DNA of 11,275 nucleotides, taken from Prevotellaceae bacterium UBA3849 (GTDB lineage Bacteria > Bacteroidota > Bacteroidia > Bacteroidales > Bacteroidaceae). Of this stretch, positions 1 to 4,906 are shown piece by piece; the first letter of the stretch is position 1; each line of letters opens with the position of its first letter. A program made the translations under genes and the position numbers. The DNA lies in contig DGHL01000116.1 in the NCBI GenBank assembly GCA_002392645.1, positions 1-11,275 on the forward strand, read 5' to 3'. The notes beneath the pieces are model-generated. The model was not told where the DNA came from. It did not search any database and saw only the letters and a program-made list of their open reading frames with translations.

Positions 1-545
1 AGTTCTCATTCAACCGCCTGCAGAAGGCAGACCCTGTGCTCGGTGTCGATATGGCATCTACCGGTGAGGTCGGCTGTATAGGTAACGACACCTCTTGTGC
101 ATTGCTGAAGGCTATGCTCTCTGTAGGTCATCGCATACCTAAGAAGAACATACTGCTTTCTACGGGTTCTACCAAGCAGAAAGCAGAGATGCTCGACGCT
201 GCCAAGATGCTTGTAGAGCACGGATACCAGCTCTATGCTACGGGCGGAACATACAAGTTCCTTTGCGATAACGACATCCCAAGCATCGAGGTGTTCTGGC
301 CATCTGACGAGGGCAAGACACCGCAGGCTCTCGACATGCTCCACAACAAGGAGATCGACATGGTTGTCAACATACCAAAGAACCTTACTGCAAGAGAGCT
401 TGACAACGGCTACAAGATACGCCGTGCGGCGATAGACCTCAACATACCGTTGATAACTAACAGCCGACTGGCGAGCGCGTTCATCAATGCCTTCTGCACC
501 ATGCCGCTTGACAAGATAATGATTAAGCCTTGGCAGGAATATTAA
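1..545 (+). CDS. carB: Carbamoyl-phosphate synthase large subunit, C-terminal part (5' end outside the window)
   Basis: This is the 3' end of the large subunit of carbamoyl-phosphate synthase, which makes carbamoyl phosphate from glutamine-derived ammonia, bicarbonate and ATP for pyrimidine and arginine synthesis in the cytoplasm. The first whole codon is at 3, and about 180 residues are visible. The opening FSFNRLQKADPVLGVDM and STGEVGCIG close the second ATP-grasp (carbamate kinase) half. After that comes the MGS-like allosteric domain, with LLSTGSTKQK, GYQLYATGGTYKFL, a VVNIPKN strand and NSRLASAFINAF near the end. The family is usually about 1,070 residues, so roughly 80% lies upstream. 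The stop is TAA at 543-545, and dapA starts 25 bp later with no visible terminator, so co-transcription is likely. Whether this copy serves pyrimidines, arginine or both cannot be judged without carA. Confidence 0.96.
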   Translation, partial: FSFNRLQKADPVLGVDMASTGEVGCIGNDTSCALLKAMLSVGHRIPKKNILLSTGSTKQKAEMLDAAKMLVEHGYQLYATGGTYKFLCDNDIPSIEVFWPSDEGKTPQALDMLHNKEIDMVVNIPKNLTARELDNGYKIRRAAIDLNIPLITNSRLASAFINAFCTMPLDKIMIKPWQEY

Positions 546-570
546 TCAGTAATTAATAAAGAATATAACT

Positions 571-1455
571 ATGCAAAATATATTTCGTGGCTTAGGAATA
601 GCCCTTGTGACACCTTTCTGTGAGGATGGCAGTGTGGATTATGACACACTCGCCTCTGTCATCGACTATCAGTTGGCTAACGGTGCCGACTTCCTTTGCA
701 TCCTCGCTACCACTGGCGAGACTCCATGTCTCTCTGCAGACGAGCACTACAAGGTTAAGCAGCTTATCGTCAAGCAGGTGGCAGGCCGTGTGCCTTTGCT
801 CATGGGATGTGGTGGCAACAACACCGCTGCCGTCGTTGAGATGTGCAAGACCTACGACATGAGCGGAATAGATGGTCTGCTCTCCGTATGTCCATACTAT
901 AACAAGCCATCTCAGGAAGGCCTCTATCAGCATTTCAAGGCCATCGCAAATGCCACGAAACTGCCGGTAGTGCTCTATAACGTACCTGGTCGCACAGGCA
1001 TAAACCTCAAGCCGGAGACCACATGCCGATTGGCTAACGACTGCGAGAACATCGTAGCCATCAAGGAAGCCAGCGGCAGCATAGAGCAGGTTGACGAGAT
1101 TATCAAGAATAAGCCTGAAGGCTTTGAGGTACTCTCTGGCGACGATGCCATCACCTTCCACATGATAGCCACAGGCGCCGTAGGTGTAATATCAGTCATC
1201 GGCAATGCCTTGCCAAAGGAGTTCTCACGCATGATACGCCTTGAGTTCAACGGTGAGTATGCAGCGGCTCAGAAGATACACCATAAGTTCACTGAGCTCT
1301 ACAGCCTGCTCTTCGTTGACGGCAACCCAGCAGGTGTCAAGGCACTGATGAGCGAGATGGGACTGCTGAAGAACGTGCTGCGCCTGCCGCTCGTTCCTAC
1401 CCGCGTCACCACACGCCAGAAGATAGCTCAGGTGCTGAAGGACCTGAAACTGTAA
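571..1455 (+). CDS. dapA: 4-hydroxy-tetrahydrodipicolinate synthase
   Basis: DapA condenses pyruvate with aspartate semialdehyde, the first committed step toward diaminopimelate (cell wall) and lysine. The 294 residues form a complete TIM-barrel class I aldolase of usual length. Visible active-site residues: the TTGE loop with T47-T48, Y110 in PYYNKP, Y136 and R141 in YNVPGRTG, and the Schiff-base lysine K165 in IVAIKEASG. The glycine that usually precedes TTGE is alanine here (LATTGE). GVISVIGNALP and the DGNPAGVKALM segment near the C-terminus are also typical. The ATG at 571 fits the family N-terminus. The gene sits 25 bp after carB and is probably read with it. The next 87 bp hold a repeat element rather than an ordinary terminator. 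Confidence 0.97.
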   Translation: MQNIFRGLGIALVTPFCEDGSVDYDTLASVIDYQLANGADFLCILATTGETPCLSADEHYKVKQLIVKQVAGRVPLLMGCGGNNTAAVVEMCKTYDMSGIDGLLSVCPYYNKPSQEGLYQHFKAIANATKLPVVLYNVPGRTGINLKPETTCRLANDCENIVAIKEASGSIEQVDEIIKNKPEGFEVLSGDDAITFHMIATGAVGVISVIGNALPKEFSRMIRLEFNGEYAAAQKIHHKFTELYSLLFVDGNPAGVKALMSEMGLLKNVLRLPLVPTRVTTRQKIAQVLKDLKL

Positions 1456-1545
1456 ATTAATGCATAATGCATCGCTCGGCACGCAGTGACGCTTGCCAAA
1501 GCAAGAATGCATAATTTATAATGCATAATTAATGCATAATTAATG
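1454..1545 (+). repeat. Heptamer array TAATGCA interrupted by GC-rich core, copy 1
   Basis: The gap between dapA and the HD gene is an array of the 7-bp unit TAATGCA and its TAATTTA or TAATTAA variants, present on both sides of a GC-rich core at 1473-1505. The core begins CGCTCGGCACGCAG and ends in a small stem, CTTGC (1492-1496), loop CAAA, GCAAG (1501-1505). Deleting the core in silico joins the flanks into an uninterrupted run of the heptamer. The same core recurs in reverse orientation at 5956-5990 and in diverged form at 2214-2249. The last array unit contains the ATG at 1543. Confidence 0.85.
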
Positions 1546-2172
1546 CAAAGCAATGTTTCACTTGACATAATGGAGTTCGTCGAGCGCAATATACTGAAAC
1601 GGTATAATGCGTTCGACGCTGCTCATAATATGACCCACGTAAACCGAGTCATCAAGGCTTCTGTGCAGTTGGCAAGAAAGATGGGGGCTGACATCAACAT
1701 GGCATACGTGGTGGCGGCATACCATGACTTGGGGCTGGAGGTGGAACGTGCCACTCACCACATAGAGAGCGGTAAGATACTGAAGGCTGACAGACGTTTG
1801 GATAAATGGTTCTCTGCCCAGCAGATAGAGATAATGCGCCAGGCAGTGGAAGACCATCGTGCCAGTGCCTCGCGTGCCCCTCGCAACATCTACGGAAAGA
1901 TTGTGGCAGAGGCAGACCGCGACCTCGAGCCTATGTCTGTGATACGCCGTACTATACAGTTCGGCTTGGCTCACTACCCGGAGAAGACCAAGGAGGAGCA
2001 CTGGGACCGTTTCGTTGAGCACTTGCAACAGAAGTATTCCTCTGCCGGATACATCAAACTCTGGATTGCCGGCTCAGACAATGAACAGAACCTGCGAGAG
2101 CTGCGCCGCATCATCAATGACCGTCAGCAACTCCGACAGATATTTGAACAAATATTCGCGTCGTTAGCGTGA
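1543..2172 (+). CDS. HD-domain metal-dependent phosphohydrolase, substrate unknown
   Basis: This is a small cytoplasmic HD-superfamily protein of 209 residues as drawn. Metal-ligand candidates appear in the expected order: H32 in AHNMTHVNRV, the HD pair H61-D62 in YHDLG, a HHIESGKIL helix at 72-80, H105 in EDH, and D125 in VAEADRDLE. Such proteins usually hydrolyse phosphomonoesters or phosphodiesters of nucleotides, but nothing here identifies the substrate. The start is uncertain. The ATG at 1543 lies inside the upstream heptamer array, and the ATG at 1570 (M10, MEFVERNIL) gives a natural N-terminus outside the repeat; I think 1570 may be the true or original start. The array separates the gene from dapA, and a 346-bp repeat-rich gap follows. 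Function is known only at superfamily level. Confidence 0.85.
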   Translation: MQSNVSLDIMEFVERNILKRYNAFDAAHNMTHVNRVIKASVQLARKMGADINMAYVVAAYHDLGLEVERATHHIESGKILKADRRLDKWFSAQQIEIMRQAVEDHRASASRAPRNIYGKIVAEADRDLEPMSVIRRTIQFGLAHYPEKTKEEHWDRFVEHLQQKYSSAGYIKLWIAGSDNEQNLRELRRIINDRQQLRQIFEQIFASLA

Positions 2173-2213
2173 TTATAATTCAACCACAGGTCTCACAGAT
2201 TATTTTGAACACG

Positions 2214-2249
2214 CGCTCGGCGACGTAAGGAGACGCTTGCAACAGCAAG
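2214..2249 (+). repeat. GC-rich core repeat, diverged copy 2
   Basis: This copy begins CGCTCGG like the copies at 1473 and 5990 (reverse), then differs in the middle (CGACGTAAGGAGACG in place of CACGCAGTGACG). It ends in the same CTTGC (2236-2240) / GCAAG (2245-2249) stem with loop AACA. The ends and the stem are kept while the centre and loop change. Heptamer shoulders are not obvious here; the nearby repeats are of CACAGAT type. Confidence 0.7.
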
Positions 2250-2275
2250 AATAATACAAATAAAACGAATGTCTT

Positions 2276-2494
2276 CCCACAGATTTCACAGATAACACAG
2301 ATATAACAAAACAACGGATTAAGACGGATTGCACGGATTGCACAAATTAAAAATTAGAATAATCCGTATAATTAGTTTTAATTAGTTGTTCAAAAGAGGA
2401 AATCAGTGTCGAACAAACATTCGTGTCATTCGAGTGATTTGTGTTCCAAAGAAAAAGTTGTTAAAAATCTGTGTTCATCTGAGTAATCTGTGGG
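2276..2494. repeat. Imperfect inverted repeat built of CACAGAT-type units
   Basis: The left arm 2276-2302 reads CCCACAGAT, TTCACAGAT, AACACAGAT, three units at 9-bp spacing. The right arm 2467-2494 is its near complement, ending AATCTGTGGG, with roughly 24 of 28 positions matching and one gap. Between them are ACGGATTGC units (about 2324-2345) and an AATCCGT complement near 2362, so a second stem may nest inside. A shorter relative built from CACGAATT units is at 4139-4215. This looks like a dispersed intergenic hairpin family of unknown role. Confidence 0.75.
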
Positions 2495-2518
2495 AAAACT
2501 AAAATAAATATATACGTT

Positions 2519-3448
2519 ATGAGAAAGAAAATCTATCTGCTAATCATCTGCCTGACAGCAGCGCTGACCATTGCCGCCCAGAACAGGGTAGGGCAAGGTA
2601 CACTCACCACACATAAGAAGATATCAACAGACAACTACGACTTCTGGCTCTATACCCCCAAGAACTACGATGCCAGCAGACGCCTGCCACTCGTGTTCTA
2701 CCTACACGGAGCATCATGCTGCGGCACAGACCTCGAGAAGGTGCGCAGCTATGGCACCGTCGATGCACTGTCAGACGGAATGTCACTGCCTGCCATCGTC
2801 ATAGCACCGCAGTCGCAGAGCTCATGGGAACCCAAGAAACTGAACGCCCTCCTTGAGTGGGCAAAGCGCAACCTGCCCGTTGACGAATCATGCGTATATG
2901 TGCTCGGCATGAGTCTGGGAGGCTACGGCACCATGGACTTCGTCAATGCATATCCAGAGAAGATTGCCGCTGCCATAGCCTTCTGTGGCGGTTGCTCGTC
3001 AAGCAAGCCCGACGGACTGGGCAAGACATGCCTGTGGATAATGCATGCCACTGCCGACACCTCGGTAGATATCAAGTGCTCACAGCAGGTGGTAAGCTAT
3101 CTGCAGAGCAAAGGCAAGGACAAACTGCTGCGTTACGACTGGATGCAGGGCGGCTCCCACAGCGTCTATGCCAGCTATTTCTATCTGCAGAAGACATACG
3201 ACTGGCTCTTCTCACACTCCTTGCGCGACAAGCCTCGCCAGGTAAACCGTACGCTGAACATCACCGGTGAGGAGACAAGCAATGCCTATACTACTTCATG
3301 GGGCACGCAACCCACCAACGTGGTAAGAGAAGAGACCGTCCCCACAACTACGAAGTCCGCCACCACTACTGTAAAAAAGAGAAAAGAGAAAAGAGAAAAG
3401 AGAACCACCGGCAGGACGTGGAGAAACTGGTGGAAGGTGCAGAAGTGA
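2519..3448 (+). CDS. Secreted alpha/beta-hydrolase (esterase / PHB-depolymerase-like) with basic C-terminal tail
   Basis: This is an exported serine hydrolase of 309 residues. A type I signal peptide (MRKKIYLLIICLTAALTIAA) ends just before Q21, a common +1 residue in Bacteroidetes. The fold is esterase/LpqC-like: LVFYLHGASCCG (59-69) holds the HG oxyanion segment, GMSLGG (130-135) places the nucleophile at S132, D180 in HATADTSVD is the likely acid, and H214 in GGSHSVY completes the triad. It probably cleaves ester bonds in acylated polysaccharides or lipids; the substrate is not readable. The catalytic domain seems to end near residue 235. The remaining 75 or so residues are Thr-rich, then Lys/Arg-rich, and part is encoded by a 7-bp purine repeat (3373-3404) also found outside genes. 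The tail may therefore be recently acquired. The gene stands alone between two repeat-rich gaps. Confidence 0.85.
   Translation: MRKKIYLLIICLTAALTIAAQNRVGQGTLTTHKKISTDNYDFWLYTPKNYDASRRLPLVFYLHGASCCGTDLEKVRSYGTVDALSDGMSLPAIVIAPQSQSSWEPKKLNALLEWAKRNLPVDESCVYVLGMSLGGYGTMDFVNAYPEKIAAAIAFCGGCSSSKPDGLGKTCLWIMHATADTSVDIKCSQQVVSYLQSKGKDKLLRYDWMQGGSHSVYASYFYLQKTYDWLFSHSLRDKPRQVNRTLNITGEETSNAYTTSWGTQPTNVVREETVPTTTKSATTTVKKRKEKREKRTTGRTWRNWWKVQK
3373..3404 (+). repeat. Homopurine heptamer tract AGAGAAA inside the hydrolase gene
   Basis: This is a 32-nt all-purine stretch of AGAGAAA units encoding a KKRKEKREKR-like peptide near the hydrolase C-terminus. Positions 3373-3399 are the exact reverse complement of 4244-4270 in the non-coding island, and a shorter same-strand version is at 4391-4413. 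Because 7 is not a multiple of 3, gain or loss of one unit would shift the reading frame. Confidence 0.85.
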
Positions 3449-3759
3449 TATCTGCAGTCAGTTAACCTCTGTGCAATCCCTTCACAATCAGTGCAATGGC
3501 TATGTAGTGCGAAGCTAAATCAGTTTAATCAGTGCCATCTGTGGTCGTCTTCGTTTTGCCTTCTGTGGCCGAAAAGCATTCGTTGTAGTCTTTGTTTTCG
3601 TCATGTGGTTTTGTTTGTTTTAATAGTTTTGTTTGTTTTAATAGTTTTGTTTGTTTTAATAGTTTTGTTGTTTTGACTATGCTGTATGTGAGGAGGGAAG
3701 GATGATGTGATGAGGTCGGTGGTGGGGCTTTTTTGCATTGTAGAGTGGCGTTATCTTTC
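3449..3759. other. Intergenic stretch left of the inverted-repeat island, no gene seen
   Basis: No supported gene was found. The first part has AATCAGTTTAATCAGTG and CATCTGTGG segments near 3519-3544 that resemble single arms of the CACAGAT-type hairpins. An 18-bp minisatellite lies at 3609-3674. A G-rich stretch followed by TTTTTT (about 3713-3734) lacks a good stem, so I do not call it a terminator. Short open frames crossing this stretch are driven by the repeats. Confidence 0.6.
3609..3674. repeat. 18-bp minisatellite, 3.6 copies
   Basis: Three exact tandem copies of TTTTGTTTGTTTTAATAG lie at 3609-3626, 3627-3644 and 3645-3662, followed by a partial copy to 3674. The unit is a multiple of three, so it stays open in several frames and creates spurious small reading frames on both strands. 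Confidence 0.95.
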
Positions 3760-3770
3760 GATTTCTGATG

Positions 3771-3803
3771 CAAATATACAAAATTTGGGCACGAGGTTGC
3801 AAG
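3771..3803 (-). promoter_or_regulatory. Outward (leftward) Bacteroidetes-type promoter in the left arm
   Basis: Read on the - strand, the conserved block has TTG at 3802-3800, a 21-bp spacer and the -7 element TATATTTG at 3778-3771. Transcription would run leftward out of the island, antisense to the end of the hydrolase gene, with no clear gene to drive. The spacer is slightly longer than the usual 19-20 bp. The match in the opposite arm strengthens the call. Confidence 0.5.
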
Positions 3804-3824
3804 CGATAGGCAAATTTTTAACAT

Positions 3825-3841
3825 TTCGGTATAGTACCAAA
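3825..3841. promoter_or_regulatory. Dyad upstream of the left-arm promoter (possible operator)
   Basis: The sequence TTTCGGTATAGTACCAAA contains the perfect dyad GGTA-TAG-TACC with TTT/AAA shoulders. The right arm keeps it with one change (GGCA on the matching strand). It lies upstream of the promoter in both arms, separated by a spacer that is not conserved. A protein-binding role is inferred. Confidence 0.4.
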
Positions 3842-4138
3842 ATGTCAGTTTCTCTCGTTAATGCTCATAGAATATCTTTTATACTCTCATCAGGCATATT
3901 CCATAGCGTGAAAGCTATCGAATGACACCCTGAAAGCTATACTTTAGCAAGCAGGAAAGCACCGCCTCTACAACTCGCTGAATTCCATCCATTTGCCAGC
4001 TATACAGAAAAATGTACCAATATGTAAAGTATTCAGCTTGTCAACAACGCATGGAAAACAAAAGATTTAACACTTTATACAAAAATTAACAACACGCGAA
4101 TTCAACTGGCAAGTGCCACGGATGGTCTTTGTTTTTGT
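3842..4138. other. Left interior of the inverted-repeat island, no gene seen
   Basis: These 297 bp have no supported reading frame. The only structure I see is a direct repeat of TGAAAGCTAT at 3909-3918 and 3931-3940 (22-bp spacing); the first copy also pairs with the ATAGC just before it. The rest appears unstructured and moderately A/T-rich. Confidence 0.5.
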
Positions 4139-4215
4139 AACCACGAATTTGCACGGATGGACACGAATTTTCCGTCTGGATGGTAATTCGTGCAAATCAG
4201 TGTAAATTCGTGGTT
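4139..4215. repeat. Hairpin of CACGAATT-type units
   Basis: Arms 4139-4169 and 4185-4215 are inverted with 26 of 31 positions matching, separated by a 15-bp loop. Both outer ends are AACCACGAATTT and both inner ends are CACGAATT; mismatches are confined to the middle. The units recur at about 10-bp spacing. It is related in design to the 2276-2494 repeat. There is no T-run after it, so it is not a normal terminator. Confidence 0.85.
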
Positions 4216-4234
4216 AAGGCTCACCAGTGGTTGC

Positions 4235-4418
4235 AAAATCTCTTTTTCTCTTTTCTCTTTTCTCTTTTTTAGTGTTGAGCCTCGCGTGCGTATTATTATT
4301 ATATAATATAAGATAAATTATTATTATTATATTAAAATATAATTAATAATAAACTCCCCCCAAAACTTTATTCGCCCCCACGGGTGCCCCAAAAAGAGAA
4401 AAGAGAAAAGAGATTTTT
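4235..4418. repeat. Pyrimidine/purine heptamer inverted repeat around an AT-only block
   Basis: An all-pyrimidine tract (4239-4270, CTCTTTT units) is mirrored by an all-purine tract (4391-4413, AGAGAAA units), with AAAATCTC and GAGATTTTT as matching outer ends. Between them lies a block of about 65 bp made almost wholly of A and T, rich in TTATTA (about 4291-4354), then C-rich stretches (CTCCCCCC, GCCCCCAC). The tracts could pair as a long stem. The left tract matches the purine repeat in the hydrolase gene, inverted. Confidence 0.8.
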
Positions 4419-4426
4419 GGCGTATG

Positions 4427-4483
4427 GCTCATTTTGCAGGATAAAATTGCGTAGTAGGTATTCAATAGCTCAAATTGCAGGAT
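4427..4483 (+). repeat. 16-bp direct repeat, 41-bp spacing
   Basis: GCTCATTTTGCAGGAT at 4427-4442 and GCTCAAATTGCAGGAT at 4468-4483 match at 14 of 16 positions. They lie just upstream of the small-RNA promoter and could be binding sites for a regulator, or could be chance duplication. Confidence 0.5.
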
Positions 4484-4503
4484 GACTTTTTCCAGTTATC
4501 TCA

Positions 4504-4533
4504 TTGCCAAATCAAATGGAAGTTGTAACTTTG
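4504..4533 (+). promoter_or_regulatory. Bacteroidetes-type promoter of the candidate small RNA
   Basis: TTG at 4504-4506, a 19-bp spacer and the -7 element TAACTTTG at 4526-4533 match the Bacteroidetes consensus well. Transcription should start around 4538-4545. The first stem of the candidate RNA begins there and a terminator follows about 100 nt later. Confidence 0.7.
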
Positions 4534-4538
4534 CCTCG

Positions 4539-4647
4539 CAGTCTGAAGCATAGTGGAGCTCTGCTGGGGAGCAACTCCATGAGGAATATGACTGTGCAAA
4601 ACGACAAGCATGGGCAGGAGTCTCTATTTGTGGGGCTCCTGCTTTTT
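4539..4647 (+). ncRNA. Candidate structured small RNA of about 105 nt, family not recognised
   Basis: A good promoter is followed at once by complementary segments and then an intrinsic terminator. CAGTC (4539-4543) can pair with GACTG (4590-4594). Inside it, TGGAG (4554-4558) pairs with CTCCA (4575-4579), extended by CTC/GAG around a TGCTGGG loop. The 3' hairpin is GCAGGAG (4614-4620) with CTCCTGC (4636-4642), then TTTTT. A 25-codon frame (ATG 4579, stop TAG 4654-4656) overlaps it, beginning MRNMTVQNDK, but it runs through the terminator and I do not favour it. I cannot match it to 6S, SRP, tmRNA or a known riboswitch. The promoter-to-terminator layout recalls Bacteroidales-specific RNAs such as Bacteroidales-1, but identity is not shown. 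Confidence 0.55.
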
Positions 4648-4654
4648 CATGCTT
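4606..4654 (+). terminator. Intrinsic terminator with nested outer stem
   Basis: A 7-bp stem GCAGGAG/CTCCTGC (4614-4620 with 4636-4642) and a 15-nt loop are followed by TTTTT (4643-4647). An outer pair AAGCATG (4606-4612) / CATGCTT (4648-4654) encloses both, so the structure would be longer if transcription read through. Confidence 0.75.
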
Positions 4655-4659
4655 AGAGT

Positions 4660-4729
4660 TAAATCCGTGGTCGGAATATAAATCCGTGTCCCGAAAACTA
4701 AATGTTAATTTTCGTATAAAATGTTAATT
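4660..4729 (+). repeat. Four imperfect units at 19-20 bp spacing
   Basis: TAAATCCGTG occurs at 4660-4669 and 4679-4688, and AAATGTTAATT at 4700-4710 and 4719-4729. Each pair is spaced 19 bp, and the four TAAAT or AAAT starts form a nearly even ladder between the small-RNA terminator and the right inverted arm. They may be regulator sites; there is no further evidence. Confidence 0.55.
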
Positions 4730-4758
4730 CTTGTGCTTTTCATGTACGATTCACAAGC

Positions 4759-4840
4759 TTTGGTACTATGCCGAAATGTTAAAAAACAAGCAAACACTTG
4801 CAACCTCGTGCCCAAATTTTGTATATTTGCAGTAGAAATC
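4759..4840 (-). repeat. Right 82-bp arm of the long inverted repeat
   Basis: This is the partner of 3760-3841. Here the dyad block lies at 4759-4780 and the identical 34-bp promoter block at 4797-4830. The arm ends about 170 bp before gluQ. Confidence 0.9.
4798..4829 (+). promoter_or_regulatory. Outward (rightward) promoter in the right arm, facing gluQ
   Basis: TTG at 4798-4800, a 21-bp spacer and TATATTTG at 4822-4829 point toward gluQ, 180 bp away. The dyad TTTGGTACTATGCCGAAA lies upstream at about 4759-4776. The sequence is identical to the left-arm promoter. It would give gluQ a second, longer transcript besides the one from 4930. Confidence 0.5.
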
Positions 4841-4906
4841 GGGAAAAAAGGGGAAGAATGGAATGTGTAAGATGGACTGTCATGTTGTTAAAGTTTGTCA
4901 AACCTC

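Larger units (their letters stand above)
2173..2518. other. Repeat-rich intergenic gap, no gene seen
   Basis: No credible reading frame was seen in these 346 bp. They hold a CACAG-type segment (about 2182-2200), the diverged GC-rich core (2214-2249) and a large imperfect inverted repeat (2276-2494). Within that repeat are further ACGGATTGC-type units near 2324-2345 and AATCCGT near 2362. No convincing TAnnTTTG promoter was found before the hydrolase gene at 2519; the last 25 bp are A/T-rich. Confidence 0.7.
3760..3841 (+). repeat. Left 82-bp arm of a long inverted repeat
   Basis: This is the reverse complement of 4759-4840 without gaps, with about 11 mismatches clustered at 3767-3768 and in a 16-bp spacer around 3805-3815. 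Two blocks are conserved: 34 bp at 3770-3803, identical in both arms, and AACATTTCGG plus ATAGTACCAAA at 3820-3841. The arms enclose 917 bp. No obvious target-site duplication is seen outside them. Confidence 0.9.

Noticed and set aside
3609..3674. CRISPR-like array
   Set aside because: The 18-bp units are directly adjacent with no spacers and there are no cas genes; it is a minisatellite.
3491..3676. 61-residue + strand frame with repeated VLFVLI
   Set aside because: Its length comes from the 18-bp minisatellite staying open in frame; there is no promoter or recognisable domain.
3713..3734. Terminator-like G-rich run followed by TTTTTT
   Set aside because: No complementary stem precedes the T-run.
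3525..3824. 99-residue - strand frame with LLKQTK repeats
   Set aside because: The only ATG lies upstream of the -7 element of the left-arm promoter, and much of the length is minisatellite. A gene is unlikely, though a leftward transcript is possible.
3707..3925. 72-residue + strand frame across the left arm
   Set aside because: It reads through the promoter/dyad block in the antisense direction and has no domain or promoter.
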